Assembly: GCF_002079055.1 (NCBI RefSeq)
Contig: NC_047502.1
Span: 248,001 to 312,000 of the forward strand
Length of the DNA stretch: 64,000 nucleotides
Direction of reading: 5' to 3'
Origin: Saccharomyces paradoxus
Taxonomy: Eukaryota > Ascomycota > Saccharomycetes > Saccharomycetales > Saccharomycetaceae
Within the stretch, counting starts at the first letter, position 1; the number at the start of each line of letters is the position of its first letter. Position numbers and translations under genes: made by a program. The notes beneath the pieces are model-generated. The model was not told where the DNA came from. It made no database searches and saw only the letters and a list, made by a program, of their open reading frames with translations. Of this stretch, positions 9,992 to 22,805 are shown in pieces.

Positions 9992-12604
9992 ATGTCAACA
10001 ACATTAACAGCAACAGCGAAACTAAAAAACTTGCTCCTGAATCTACACACCCACTGTATAGGGCTACATGTCAGTGATGTCACACCTAAAGTATACTTCA
10101 AATTAGTGATACGACATCTTCTACAGATATCCAGATCCAGCGCTGCCCATCCCAAGCAAAGAAGAAGGGCTCAGATTTTATTGATATCTCTTTTTGTATC
10201 TGGTGCCACACTTTTGTCTGGTGTAACATATGGAACATTCAAAATCATTCTAAAGTGCTACAAATTTTACAAGTACCCGTGGAAGAGAAAGAATAGGAGA
10301 CCTCTAATAAGGAGAACAAGATCGCAAATGCAATTGGATAGCGGTGCAAGAATAATGTATATCCCTGAAGTGGAATTACTCGACCGCCGGAGTCCCGACG
10401 ACAACAAATTTATGCATGCTATAGACAAGAAGAAAAGGAAAAGGATTTTCATTCCGCCAAAGGATAACGATATATATGAGCATGACAAGTTCCTTTTTAA
10501 AAACGTAGAACTGGAAAGAGCCAAGAATTCGCAGTTATTCTACTCAAAATTTTTAAATCAAATGAACATCTTGTCTAAAATTCTAATTCCCACAGTTTTT
10601 GATAAAAACTCCTTTCTTTTGACCGCTCAAATCTTTTTCTTAGTGATGAGAACTTGGCTCTCTTTGTTTGTAGCCAAGCTGGATGGGCAGATAGTCAAAA
10701 ATATAATCGCTGGTAGAGGAAAAAGCTTTCTATGGGATCTAGGGTGCTGGTTTTTAATTGCTGTCCCTGCTTCTTATACTAATAGCGCTATTAAACTACT
10801 TCAAAGGAAGTTAAGTTTGAACTTCAGGGTAAATTTGACACGCTACATCCATGACATGTATCTGGATAAAAGGCTAACATTTTACAAATTAATCTTTGAT
10901 GCGAAGGCGTCCAATTCAGTAATCAAGAATATTGACAACTCCATTACTAATGATGTTGCAAAATTTTGCGATGCAACATGCTCCGTTTTTGCAAACATTG
11001 CGAAACCAGTTATTGATTTAATATTCTTTTCCGTTTATTTGCGTGATAATTTGGGCACTGTTGGAGTGGCAGGCATATTTGTTAATTATTTCATTACTGG
11101 GTTTATCTTGAGAAGATACACGCCGCCATTGGGTAAATTGGCAAGCGAGAGATCTGCTTCTGACGGTGACTACTACAATTATCATCTGAACATGATCAAC
11201 AATAGCGAAGAGATTGCGTTTTACCAAGGAACAGCAGTAGAGAGGACAAAAGTTAAAGAGCTGTATGATGTGCTAATGGAAAAAATGCTGTTGGTTGATA
11301 AGGTCAAGTTTGGTTACAACATGCTGGAAGACTATGTTTTAAAATATACATGGTCTGGTTTGGGTTACGTTTTTGCTTCCATCCCCATCGTTATGTCTAC
11401 CTTAGCGACAGGCATCAATTCAGAGGAAAGAAATATGAAGGAATTCATAGTCAACAAAAGGTTGATGTTGTCGCTTGCGGATGCAGGCTCGAGACTGATG
11501 CACTCTATAAAGGATATCTCGCAATTGACTGGATATACTAATAGGATTTTTACTCTGCTTTCCGTCTTACACCGGGTTCACTCCCTGAACTTTAATTACG
11601 GGGCCGTTCCGTCAATACTGTCAATACGTACAGAAGACGTTTCCAGAAACGCAAATTTATTAGCTAGCACGGATAGTTCACAAGATGCTATTCGTGGTAC
11701 TATTCAACGCAATTTCAACGGTATCCGGTTAGAAAATATAGATGTAATCATTCCATCAGTGAGAGCGGGTGAAGGCATAAAGCTGATCAACAAGCTTACA
11801 TTTCAGATTCCTCTGCATATTGACCCCATAACTTCAAAGTCTAATTCCATACAAGATTTATCAAAGGCAAATGATATAAAGCTACCGTTTTTACAAGGTT
11901 CTGGTTCCAGCCTGTTAATATTGGGGCCAAATGGTTGTGGCAAAAGTTCTATTCAGCGTATAATAGCTGAAATCTGGCCAGTATATAACAAAAATGGATT
12001 ATTATCAATCCCTTCAGAGAATAATATATTTTTTATTCCTCAGAAACCATACTTTAGCAGAGGTGGGACTTTAAGAGACCAAATTATATACCCCATGTCT
12101 TCGGATGAATTCTTTGACAGAGGCTTTAGAGATAAGGAGCTAGTTCAGATATTAGTAGAAGTGAAATTAGATTATCTTTTGAAAAGAGGCGTTGGTTTGA
12201 CCTACCTAGACGCTATTGCCGATTGGAAGGATTTATTGAGCGGTGGTGAAAAGCAAAGAGTAAATTTTGCTAGAATCATGTTTCATAAACCATTATACGT
12301 AGTGTTAGATGAGGCCACGAATGCAATTAGTGTTGACATGGAAGATTATCTGTTTAATCTTCTGAAAAGATACAGATTCAATTTCATCTCTATATCACAA
12401 AGACCAACATTGATTAAATATCATGAAATGCTATTAGAAATTGGTGAAAATCGCGATGGCAAATGGCAATTACAGGCAGTTGGTACAGATGAGGCAATCA
12501 CATCAATTGATAACGAGATTGAAGAATTAGAGAAGAAATTAGAAAGAGTGAAAGATTGGGAAAATGAGAGGAAGAAACTACGCGAAAAGCTTGAAATTAT
12601 TTGA
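9992..12604 (+). CDS. PXA1: Peroxisomal long-chain acyl-CoA ABC half-transporter Pxa1
   Basis: ABCD-family half transporter (ALD protein relative) that pairs with Pxa2 to import long-chain acyl-CoA into peroxisomes for beta-oxidation. The membrane domain occupies roughly residues 180-540, with the family EAA-type loop [10 protein letters not shown] at about 404-413. The nucleotide-binding domain carries Walker [10 protein letters not shown] (about 646-654), the signature LSGGEKQRV (about 749-757) and Walker [12 protein letters not shown] (about 768-778). A charged coiled-coil tail follows ([18 protein letters not shown]). The 870 residues match the S. cerevisiae length. It is convergent with NOP53. 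Confidence 0.97.
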   Translation: MSTTLTATAKLKNLLLNLHTHCIGLHVSDVTPKVYFKLVIRHLLQISRSSAAHPKQRRRAQILLISLFVSGATLLSGVTYGTFKIILKCYKFYKYPWKRKNRRPLIRRTRSQMQLDSGARIMYIPEVELLDRRSPDDNKFMHAIDKKKRKRIFIPPKDNDIYEHDKFLFKNVELERAKNSQLFYSKFLNQMNILSKILIPTVFDKNSFLLTAQIFFLVMRTWLSLFVAKLDGQIVKNIIAGRGKSFLWDLGCWFLIAVPASYTNSAIKLLQRKLSLNFRVNLTRYIHDMYLDKRLTFYKLIFDAKASNSVIKNIDNSITNDVAKFCDATCSVFANIAKPVIDLIFFSVYLRDNLGTVGVAGIFVNYFITGFILRRYTPPLGKLASERSASDGDYYNYHLNMINNSEEIAFYQGTAVERTKVKELYDVLMEKMLLVDKVKFGYNMLEDYVLKYTWSGLGYVFASIPIVMSTLATGINSEERNMKEFIVNKRLMLSLADAGSRLMHSIKDISQLTGYTNRIFTLLSVLHRVHSLNFNYGAVPSILSIRTEDVSRNANLLASTDSSQDAIRGTIQRNFNGIRLENIDVIIPSVRAGEGIKLINKLTFQIPLHIDPITSKSNSIQDLSKANDIKLPFLQGSGSSLLILGPNGCGKSSIQRIIAEIWPVYNKNGLLSIPSENNIFFIPQKPYFSRGGTLRDQIIYPMSSDEFFDRGFRDKELVQILVEVKLDYLLKRGVGLTYLDAIADWKDLLSGGEKQRVNFARIMFHKPLYVVLDEATNAISVDMEDYLFNLLKRYRFNFISISQRPTLIKYHEMLLEIGENRDGKWQLQAVGTDEAITSIDNEIEELEKKLERVKDWENERKKLREKLEII

Positions 12605-12804
12605 AACCACACTAGAACGTGAAAAGAGTTCATATAGCGGATACAATTTATATATTTTTATTTTATAGTTGAGGCCCTGCTTTTGGATGTTTATCTAATA
12701 TCTAGAGATCTTGACTGGCAAACCACCTCTAATGCTAGAGAATTTAATGAATGGAAAGAAAATGAAACGATTTGTTACCTATTATACAGTTATTGGTCTT
12801 GCCA

Positions 12805-12810
<6 letters not shown>

Positions 12811-12838
<28 letters not shown>
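12811..12838. repeat. TA dinucleotide repeat, 28 bp
   Basis: Alternating AT tract in the 283-bp space between the convergent PXA1 and NOP53 stops, 50 bp past the NOP53 stop. It contains TATATA 3'-end efficiency elements readable on both strands. Confidence 0.93.
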
Positions 12839-12841
<3 letters not shown>

Positions 12842-12887
12842 TTTATGAATCCATATATCATGAAAACATGTGCAGTGAAACAAAGGA

Positions 12888-14243
12888 TTATTTGAAGTCC
12901 TTGTGTGTCCACTTTTCAGTAATTTTCTGCTTGTATTTTCTACCTTTCCTGACCGGCACTCTTGATTCGATCTTACCAGAACTTTGTAGTTTTCTCACAG
13001 TGTCATATAGCAAGTTTCCTTCAGGTTTCAATTTTCTCAACGAGTCAGATAATTCATCAGAAAATTTGATCTCCAACCTTTCATCAATCACAGAATATTT
13101 CGTCCCTAATTTGTGTTTCTTATTTTTTTTGCTTTTCTTAACCTTGTTACTATTATCTGACTCTATGGCAGAAACTATCTCAGTCTCTTCGGTATTAAAT
13201 ACTTCTTCTAACCCTTTAACACGCTCTCTCAGTTCTTTCAATTCTTGTTGCAACTTTACTTTTTCCTCATGTCTCTTTGCCTTATTCCTCTGATATTTTG
13301 TTTTCTTTTTATTCTTGACAGGCTTATTTATTGATAATCTTACTTCGTTATCAGATCCACTACTTTGCGCGTCCTCATTTTCTTCTCCATCTTCTTCTTC
13401 ATTAGATGAAGACTCTTCCTCTTCATTGTCGTCTAAAGTTTCCATTAAATGTCTAATTCTTTCTTTATACTTTTCTAAAGCGATTCTTTCATCTTCTCTT
13501 GTTTTTTCATCTTTATACTCCTTGTTTATCAATTCTGACCAGGCTTTATTGTTAGGATTGTAGGACTTACCGGCATGTGGAATGTTTGTGAATTCCTTTA
13601 CTGCAACTGGTTCTATATCTAAAGTTCTTGGTCTGACTGAAGCAACAGACCAACTTGTGGTGGATTTTTTCAATAGTTCCTGAGGTATCTGGTCCTTTTC
13701 TTCCACATCAAGTTCGATACCCGAAGGTAATTTGACCTTCTGTTTCTTGGAATTCGATTCCTCACCCCATAAGTCACCAGCCGTTGTTTTAACTAGACCG
13801 TCTTTGGCAACTCTATTTTTGATTTTCGATTCGCCGTGTACTCTGCCAGCCAAAGCCATTAACTTCTTTAATTCATGTTTAGAAACACCTTGTATCTTGT
13901 TAGAATTTTCATGACTACCATTCTTGTGATGGTTTAGTGCTGCAATTTTTGAATTCGTTCTTACGGCGTCTAAAATCTCTTTACTTTTCAAAACCTTCTT
14001 GATTTGATTCCTTTTGATCAATTTCTTTTTCAAAACGTTGTCACCTTCAATATCAACATGAAAAAGGGCGTCATTTTGCAAAGAGGTTATATCACTGGTA
14101 CCATGTGTAACTTCATGATCAATCTTTTTTTCCATATATTGTTCTATGTCAGAAATATCGATATTTTTTCTCCATGCTTTCTTACCCTTTCTTGAAGACT
14201 GTTTGTACTGAGAAGGTTTCTTGGTTACGTTAGTTGGAGCCAT
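12888..14243 (-). CDS. NOP53: 60S ribosome biogenesis factor Nop53
   Basis: Nucleolar protein that recruits the exosome-associated helicase Mtr4 to pre-60S particles for 3' trimming of 7S pre-rRNA (ITS2). At 451 residues it is close to the 455 I recall for S. cerevisiae. The N-terminus is lysine-rich (QSSRKGKKAWRKN), typical of nucleolar proteins. An Mtr4 arch-interacting LFX[VD]-type motif, LFHVD, lies near residue 61. The C-terminal half has an acidic block (DDNEEEESSSNEEEDGEENE) and long basic coiled-coil runs. An A7T5 stretch resembling the RRPE of ribosome biogenesis promoters lies about 140 bp upstream. Confidence 0.94.
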   Translation of the reverse strand: MAPTNVTKKPSQYKQSSRKGKKAWRKNIDISDIEQYMEKKIDHEVTHGTSDITSLQNDALFHVDIEGDNVLKKKLIKRNQIKKVLKSKEILDAVRTNSKIAALNHHKNGSHENSNKIQGVSKHELKKLMALAGRVHGESKIKNRVAKDGLVKTTAGDLWGEESNSKKQKVKLPSGIELDVEEKDQIPQELLKKSTTSWSVASVRPRTLDIEPVAVKEFTNIPHAGKSYNPNNKAWSELINKEYKDEKTREDERIALEKYKERIRHLMETLDDNEEEESSSNEEEDGEENEDAQSSGSDNEVRLSINKPVKNKKKTKYQRNKAKRHEEKVKLQQELKELRERVKGLEEVFNTEETEIVSAIESDNSNKVKKSKKNKKHKLGTKYSVIDERLEIKFSDELSDSLRKLKPEGNLLYDTVRKLQSSGKIESRVPVRKGRKYKQKITEKWTHKDFK

Positions 14244-14383
14244 TTCTGTATAAATGATTCGTTAACGTGAGGATGTTATGGGATATAATAAAGCTGAACT
14301 AATGGCATAAGTTTGAATGTAAGGACCGCATCGCATTTTCATTGCTCTTCATTTTTTTTAGAAAAGGAAAAGTTCGGGCACGA

Positions 14384-14395
14384 AAAAAATTTTTG
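14384..14395. promoter_or_regulatory. RRPE-like A/T element upstream of NOP53
   Basis: A seven-A run followed by T residues, about 140-150 bp upstream of the NOP53 ATG. The AAAAATTTT core is the rRNA processing element found before ribosome biogenesis genes. The usual partner, PAC, is present only as a weak GCGATGCG variant near 14329-14336. The assignment rests on motif and gene class. Confidence 0.45.
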
Positions 14396-15123
14396 ATGGA
14401 TTTTAGAATTTCGTCAAGTATGACAGTAATCTTAGAACCCATTTGTTATGTAAACTACACTGTATTCCCTTGGTATGATGCCCTTATTTTAGTACTCAGT
14501 ACTAGCCTTTTGTGCTTCATCGTCATGGAATGATAAAAGCTAGCTTATGAATTGAGTAGTGTACAGGTTTGCGATGAATCATAAAACTTGTAGAAGAAGG
14601 GTTGTAAAAGTGCATATACTCCATCGATTATGTGGTTCTACAAATTGACATAAGAAAAGTAGAGAGTTATAAAAAGACAAAAGTGAGGATATCACCCTGA
14701 GAAGACAAAAATATAATAATAGATTGTAAATAAAACAAAACTTGTATGAAAACTTGGTAAACTTCAAACTTTAACCTTCGGACGATGATTAAAAAAGGAT
14801 ATGGCATCATGGAGATAAAAATGAGCGATCTGTCTATCAATAATTAAAGGAGAAGTAGATATGGATAAAAGGCTTTTTCTGCTTCATCTTTAATAACATT
14901 ATAGCATCTTCTTGTGATTCGAAAGAATAAAATCTAGTCATTAGAGTGAAAAGAGAACAAAATGATTTAAGAGTTGGGAGAGGAAAAAATGGATTTTTGG
15001 TTCCTCTGATGATTTCATATCCTTTCTTCTCACATGAAAGAAAAAACGGAAGGAAAAATAAAGAGGAAAGATAGATAATATATATTAGTGCAACGGTAAC
15101 GAATTGTTTCCTTTTCATTCTCT
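14396..15123. other. Intergenic region between KES1 stop and NOP53 promoter
   Basis: About 730 bp of AT-rich DNA in tandem context, with long A- and G-rich stretches on the plus strand (14860-15060). It must hold the KES1 3' end and the distal NOP53 promoter. Small ORFs here look random. I found no snoRNA box pair or tRNA box pair. Confidence 0.45.
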
Positions 15124-17212
<2,089 letters not shown>

Positions 17213-17659
17213 ATGTTAGTAAAGACGGTTAGCCGAACCATTGAGTCGGAATCTGGGTTTCTACGGCCGACGCTGGATGTTATCGCTACTGTACCTGCGG
17301 ATGACCATTCTAAAAAAATACCTATTAGTCTAGTGGTGGGATTTAAACAAGGAGCTTCGCTGAATTCTGCTTTATCTCTAGCCTGCTACTATTACGCCAT
17401 TCCTTTAGCTAAAGATAGACACATGAGCCTCAAATCAGCTGGAAACAATGTTGTGGGAATACCGTTACTGGACACTAATGATGACCGAATTCGCGACATG
17501 ACTAGACGCTTGGCCACAATAATATCCGAAAAGTTCAATAGACCATGTTATGTGACGTGGTCGTCACTGCCTAGAGGAGACCCCTCCATGTTGGTAACAA
17601 ATCATTTATATATTTTGAAGAAGTGTCTCGATCTCTTAAAAACTGAACTCGGTGAGTAG
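17213..17659 (+). CDS. POC4: Proteasome assembly chaperone Poc4/Pba4
   Basis: Small chaperone that pairs with Irc25/Poc3 (Pba3) and helps build the alpha ring of the 20S proteasome in the cytoplasm. The ATG at 17213 gives 148 residues, the S. cerevisiae length, starting MLVKTVSRTIESE. The upstream ATG at 17204 would add only MIL. The sequence is among the faster-evolving ones in the window. It is convergent with the U3 gene; only about 135 bp separate the POC4 stop from the U3 3' end. Confidence 0.93.
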   Translation: MLVKTVSRTIESESGFLRPTLDVIATVPADDHSKKIPISLVVGFKQGASLNSALSLACYYYAIPLAKDRHMSLKSAGNNVVGIPLLDTNDDRIRDMTRRLATIISEKFNRPCYVTWSSLPRGDPSMLVTNHLYILKKCLDLLKTELGE

Positions 17660-17726
17660 AGTGAGTTACTTAGTGTTTATGATTGTAGTAAATAGTTTTT
17701 TTAAAGTAATACTATATGATTTGGCT

Positions 17727-17767
17727 CCAAAATACTGAATCAAACCTTTGATTCAAAAATACTTTGG
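17727..17767 (-). promoter_or_regulatory. AGNN-capped hairpin downstream of U3, probable Rnt1 (RNase III) site
   Basis: On the U3 strand, starting 27 nt past the mature 3' end, the RNA can fold into a long stem. CCAAA and GUAU on the 5' side pair with GUAU and UUUGG on the 3' side, including G-U pairs. After a three-U bulge, UGAAUCAA pairs perfectly with UUGAUUCA. The loop is AGGU, which fits the AGNN tetraloop bound by the yeast RNase III Rnt1. U3 3'-end formation in S. cerevisiae is known to start with Rnt1 cleavage at a downstream stem-loop. The fold is my hand pairing. Confidence 0.75.
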
Positions 17768-17793
17768 AAAAATAATATAAAAATAGTTGATTG

Positions 17794-18257
17794 ACTTGTC
17801 AGACTGCCGTTTGTACCCACCCATGAAGTCCTATCCCTTCCAAAAAGGAAGTACATAGGATGGGTCAAGATCATCGCGCCATTAAATATCGTAATAACTT
17901 CCAAAGGAAAAAATTACGAATGCAACGGCAAAGCAAAATTTTTATTCAAAATTATAGATGGCCGAACCGCTAAGGATTGCGGACCAAGCTAATTTAGATT
18001 TAATTTCATTTCCTCACTCTAGGGTACAAAGGTTATGGGGCTCATCAACCAAGTTGGATTCAGTGGCTCTTTTGAAGAGTCAAAGAGTGACGATTCCTAT
18101 AGAAATGATCCTACTGTTGAATGCGTTAGTCAAAACCTGAAGCTGGTGAAATAAAAAATGGTTATTGGATACAACAATCACATTGCCTAATCATTGGGAA
18201 CGCTTTGTTATATTCCAAATAAAGTATATGGTATAAAACATACTGAAGTACGTCGAC
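17794..18257 (-). ncRNA. SNR17B: U3 small nucleolar RNA, spliced, SNR17B type
   Basis: U3 is the C/D-class snoRNA that base-pairs with the 5' ETS and 18S rRNA and organises the small-subunit processome. The RNA starts at 18257 with GTCGACGTACTTCA (exon 1, 14 nt). An intron of 130 nt follows (18243 down to 18114; GTATGT donor, GACTAAC branch point, CAG acceptor). Exon 2 starts TAGGATCATTTCTATAGGA at 18113. Visible landmarks are the GUUGAUGAG box (C'), GCGATGATCTTGACC (C box) and GTCTGA (D box) near the 3' end. The spliced length is about 334 nt, as known for yeast U3. The intron length fits SNR17B rather than SNR17A. The 3' end is placed by homology and could be off by a base or two. Confidence 0.95.
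18114..18243 (-). other. Spliceosomal intron of the U3 gene
   Basis: 130 nt with a GTATGT donor directly after 14-nt exon 1, branch sequence GACTAAC 10 nt before the end, and CAG acceptor. Introns in snoRNA genes are exceptional; yeast U3 is the known case. Confidence 0.92.
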
Positions 18258-18346
18258 AATTTTTTTAGTAGAAACAACAAGAAGAAAATAAAACTAAGAA
18301 GGAGGTTAATGAATGTTAGCTATCAAGTTATGTGGAAAGACCTCAC

Positions 18347-18354
18347 TATTTATA
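18347..18354 (-). promoter_or_regulatory. TATA box of the U3 gene
   Basis: TATAAATA on the minus strand, about 90 bp upstream of the U3 start at 18257. This is the usual yeast distance from TATA to start for a Pol II snoRNA gene. Confidence 0.7.
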
Positions 18355-18412
18355 TGTTTCTTTAACTCTATTCATTCACCTCATCGGGAATGGAAAAAAC
18401 CGATGAAAATTC

Positions 18413-18458
18413 AGCCCTAAGAAAAAGGCTAAAAATATTAATTCCGATTAGTTACCCG
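18413..18458. promoter_or_regulatory. Tbf1-type and Reb1-type sites in the SNR17B/RPL33A promoter
   Basis: AGCCCTAA at 18413-18420 matches the Tbf1 consensus ARCCCTAA. TTACCCG at 18452-18458 matches the Reb1 core. Tbf1 is known to bind many snoRNA promoters in S. cerevisiae, and both factors make nucleosome-free regions. The Tbf1 motif is about 160 bp upstream of the U3 start. Binding is inferred. Confidence 0.6.
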
Positions 18459-18490
18459 ATTACTAGGAGAATTTTCCGACAGGAAAGTAA

Positions 18491-18519
18491 ACATCCTTAC
18501 ATCTTTACACCCTTACATT
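18491..18519 (+). promoter_or_regulatory. Tandem Rap1 sites of RPL33A
   Basis: ACATCCTTACATC (18491-18503) and ACACCCTTACATT (18507-18519) resemble the Rap1 consensus. They stand 16 bp apart in the same direction and are followed by a T-rich tract, as in most yeast ribosomal protein promoters where Rap1 recruits Fhl1/Ifh1. They lie about 330-360 bp before the RPL33A ATG. Confidence 0.75.
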
Positions 18520-18849
18520 TTTCCTTACTTTTCTTTTTTGGGTTTGTTCCCGCGCAAATCCTGCGTATGTGTCGAGTGATCCTCTTCTTAATAGAACGTG
18601 CGGAATCATGTTCAGCTTCCTTCTGGTATTACAATCGTTAGACGGAGTTGGTCCATCTCTTCCAGCCTGGACACGTATCCTGGCCCCTGGCTCTGTTCTT
18701 TACCGGCTTGGTATCTTTGCTTCCTGTTTGCCAAAATATTCACTATCAAGCTTTAATTTACGTGTATTAATCACTACTTCAAACTTGAATTATTTTGCCT
18801 TAAGCAATTGTAAGAATACGTAAGAAACCAACAATCAAATAATTGAAAA

Positions 18850-19716
<867 letters not shown>

Positions 19717-20210
19717 ATTTGTTGATCGTATAAGTACTCTATTAAACATCGTTGTTTTCTCTTTTATTACTATTAATATTATTATATTTTGAGAATAGAA
19801 AAGACTAATATATATATATAGTATAATTTTTAAAATTAATTCCGTACAAAAGGTGAAAGAAATCATTCTTTCTTTAGTTGGTGTCTCTGGATCCCACTGT
19901 GAACGCAGTGGTGTGATATTTTCTATTAGAATGCGTGATCTAAGACAGGTGAAGCTATGACGGATAATAAAACAATAATTAGAAGAGTTTTGATGTTTTA
20001 GTAATGCAAGATATATATGTGTAGGTATATGCATATATACGCTTAATGTTTAGTAGGCAGAAGTTTCATAAAGTATATTTTAACATTATTTCGTTAATGT
20101 GGATAATTGTGTAATTTAAGCAGCAGAAATGTGGAATGGAAAAAATGCATAAAGTACTGAATGTTTTATATGGTAATTAAACATTCTATCAAAGAAGATA
20201 GGTATGGTCT
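19717..20210. other. Convergent RPL33A/FRK1 3' region
   Basis: 494 bp between two stops. It has a short TA run at about 19809-19820, a six-pair hairpin CCACTG/CAGTGG with a six-base loop near 19893-19910, and a second TATA-rich stretch near 20010-20040. These fit 3'-end signals of the two genes. No RNA gene was recognised. Confidence 0.5.
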
Positions 20211-22805
20211 CTAGATCTTCATGCTTCTTCTTTTGAAAAATCCCAATACTCTTTTGGCAGTTGAATGTTCTGGACATTGAATTGCTTTATTGTCTACACT
20301 TGCCTTACTGACCTCAGATACCATTATGGATGATCTCTCACTTCGGGCTGCTTTTTTAGTTTCTGAAGGGCATTTATCCCGGGCCATCGTTGGTATGGAT
20401 TGATCTTTTGTGAGTTTATGGGATGTTGATATATTCGAAGCTGCGGTAAGAGAATTCCTCGAATTTGTGTAACTGTCGTCTTTTTTTGGACGTCTCTGGG
20501 AAGGTGGCGAAGGTTTCCGCTTGGAATCCATTGATGAGTATAAACTGGATTTGGAAGTATCATAAGAGTATAAGGAAAGAAAGCTGAACCTTTTTTTTGC
20601 CGATTCTGTTTCGTTGAGTGATCTTTCTGCTGGGATATTGACATGTTTTTTCGCTGAAGCTATCGTGTTTTTGCTACTTTTACCGCCCTTTTCACTGGGG
20701 TTCTCCACTTTCGTCTTTTCTATCGATTCACGTCCTTCATGTTGTTGAACAGGGGACTCTGGTAACCTCAAATCGTCAGACTCTTCGGTGACTGTATCGC
20801 ATGATATATCACTGAATATGCCGCTATATCTCAAACTTTTGCGCTTCTGTTTGTATTTTTCATCATAAATTCTTGTTACTACATCAGCGTCCCTCTTATA
20901 CTTGATCAAATCACCAGATACACTTTGCAACTCAACTGAGGGCTTTGCTACAGAAAACTGGCCGTGCGTAATTAATTTTGGAGAGCTTTCGATGGAAGAG
21001 GACGAGGTTATGCATGTATCCAGTGCAAGATATGGTGTGGAGTCAAATGGGGATGTGTCTCTTTGATTCAGCGTTTGTGCTGAAGTCCTATTTTTCGCTT
21101 TTTCGTTGATTTCATATATGGGGAGTGCATTTGAACTGTAGGAAGGCGTTGTGTATGAGCCAGGATGATATGAGGTTGGTCGAGGCTTTGTATGAGATGA
21201 AGAAGAAGTACTGTAGAAATTTTTAGAAGATTGGAGGCTATTTTGATTTTTATTTTTATTGTATTGATGATTTTGTGATGAAGTCATATTATTTGGTTGG
21301 ACCTTGTTTGTTTGAATTATAGCAGACGATTCTTTTTCTAAGTTTGATACAATATTACTTCTAGAAATTGTACTTCTTTTAATCGGTGTGGTTTCGATTA
21401 TAATATCACCTGGACTTATGACTGGCGGAGGTGACAGATTAGTGGCCATGTTGCCCGTGGTTTGTCTAACATTTTGTACTGGGGATAATGATTGTTCATG
21501 ACTTAACGCATATTCTCTATCCGCATTCACCACTGCCTGCAAAGCAACAGATGCAGCAGAGTTACTTCTATTGTGCCTATTCGATCTCCTTATAGGTGAC
21601 AGCCGCTGGTCAGACGCAATTGAAGCCGGCCTGGCTATAATGTGGTTTTGTGACTCTTGGGGTGGAGCGGGGAAAGTGATTAAAGTTGAATCAATAACCA
21701 ATGAGTCTCTCTTATCACTTCTTGAGCCAATAGAAGAGGTGGAACAACTGGATTGTGGTCTGGATCCATATCTTCTTCTTGGTTTCGCGAACCTGAATAC
21801 GGACTGTGTGTTGTGTAACTTGTCCCATTCATCAGGTGTTATAGACAAGAATGAAAAATGAGGCTTTAGCCATTCATGTTTCTTGATTTGCTTCAAGTTT
21901 ATTCTTTTCTTGGGATCTGAAACCAACATGCGTCTTAATAAGTCTCGAGGTATAGGAAGAATATAGTCGGGGAATTTCAATGGTGTGGAGTTAATATAAT
22001 TATAAAGCCTTCCTATATCACTGCCTTCAGGGTTATTTGGATCATCATCCCACGGTAAGTATCCAGCTAGCATTGCATAAAGTATAACACCGCATGACCA
22101 TACATCTGCCTTCCTAGCCTCGTATGGTTCAGCGCTTGTCACCAGTTCAGGCGCTGCGTAGCATGGAGAGCCACATGAAGTTTTCATCAATTCGTTTCGT
22201 GAGCAAAACTCATTAACAAACCCAAAATCTGTAATAACTAAGTTTTCATTCTTGTCCAGTAATAGATTTTCCAATTTGAGATCTCTATGAACAAGACCCT
22301 TAGAATGTATGTAATGGACTCCACTTATTAGTTGGGAAAACAACCTGCATGCATTCACTTCTTTGAGCCTCCTTTTTTTTTGAATATATTTATAGAATTC
22401 TCCCCCGCATGCATATTCTAAGACGATACCAATATACCTAGAATTTTGCAATACTTCTTCTAATTTTACGATGTTTGGATGCGATAAGTGTTTTAAGGCG
22501 TTGATTTCTCTGTATATTTTAACTTCCTTCCTGTAATCACTCGATATGCTATCACGTTTGATAAGTTTAATTGCTACTTGTTTTGGGAAGTCAAAGGTTG
22601 AATTAGAGCTGCTCGAAAGATTCTTTGGCCAGCCTAGCTTCACTTTTCCGAACTCCCCTTCTCCTAACGTAGAGCCTAAGATATAAGGACCAAACGTTAC
22701 GTGTTTGCGCCTTTGTTCATCTGTTCTTTGAGGGTACTGAAATGTGTCAGACAAATCGTTTGCAAACCCTCCGTAGTATGTATGACGTTTATTTGTGTAC
22801 GACAT
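20211..22805 (-). CDS. FRK1: Protein kinase Frk1 (Kin4-like)
   Basis: Serine/threonine kinase related to Kin4, the spindle position checkpoint kinase, and its duplication partner in S. cerevisiae. The catalytic domain covers about residues 40-310: LGEGEFGKVKLG, VHRDLKLENLLL (about 171), DFGFVNEF and CYAAPE. The rest is long, Ser- and Asn-rich and probably disordered. The C-terminus ends in a basic segment (KRVLGFFKRRSMKI) that could bind membrane or a partner. At 864 residues it is one shorter than I recall for S. cerevisiae. A very long upstream region (1.44 kb) separates it from MKK2. Confidence 0.93.
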   Translation of the reverse strand: MSYTNKRHTYYGGFANDLSDTFQYPQRTDEQRRKHVTFGPYILGSTLGEGEFGKVKLGWPKNLSSSSNSTFDFPKQVAIKLIKRDSISSDYRKEVKIYREINALKHLSHPNIVKLEEVLQNSRYIGIVLEYACGGEFYKYIQKKRRLKEVNACRLFSQLISGVHYIHSKGLVHRDLKLENLLLDKNENLVITDFGFVNEFCSRNELMKTSCGSPCYAAPELVTSAEPYEARKADVWSCGVILYAMLAGYLPWDDDPNNPEGSDIGRLYNYINSTPLKFPDYILPIPRDLLRRMLVSDPKKRINLKQIKKHEWLKPHFSFLSITPDEWDKLHNTQSVFRFAKPRRRYGSRPQSSCSTSSIGSRSDKRDSLVIDSTLITFPAPPQESQNHIIARPASIASDQRLSPIRRSNRHNRSNSAASVALQAVVNADREYALSHEQSLSPVQNVRQTTGNMATNLSPPPVISPGDIIIETTPIKRSTISRSNIVSNLEKESSAIIQTNKVQPNNMTSSQNHQYNKNKNQNSLQSSKNFYSTSSSSHTKPRPTSYHPGSYTTPSYSSNALPIYEINEKAKNRTSAQTLNQRDTSPFDSTPYLALDTCITSSSSIESSPKLITHGQFSVAKPSVELQSVSGDLIKYKRDADVVTRIYDEKYKQKRKSLRYSGIFSDISCDTVTEESDDLRLPESPVQQHEGRESIEKTKVENPSEKGGKSSKNTIASAKKHVNIPAERSLNETESAKKRFSFLSLYSYDTSKSSLYSSMDSKRKPSPPSQRRPKKDDSYTNSRNSLTAASNISTSHKLTKDQSIPTMARDKCPSETKKAARSERSSIMVSEVSKASVDNKAIQCPEHSTAKRVLGFFKRRSMKI

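Noticed and set aside
12868-13293. 141-codon plus-strand ORF
   Set aside because: It is antisense to the acidic and lysine-rich end of NOP53, whose repeated codons give open frames on the other strand.
14329-14336. PAC element before NOP53
   Set aside because: The sequence is GCGATGCG on the minus strand, not the GATGAG core; kept only as a weak companion to the RRPE-like tract.
17958-18140. 60-codon plus-strand ORF
   Set aside because: It lies antisense within the U3 snoRNA gene; the conserved RNA explains the sequence.
19893-19910. Hairpin CCACTG/CAGTGG between RPL33A and FRK1 as an RNA gene
   Set aside because: Only six pairs and no flanking structure; better seen as part of a 3'-end region.
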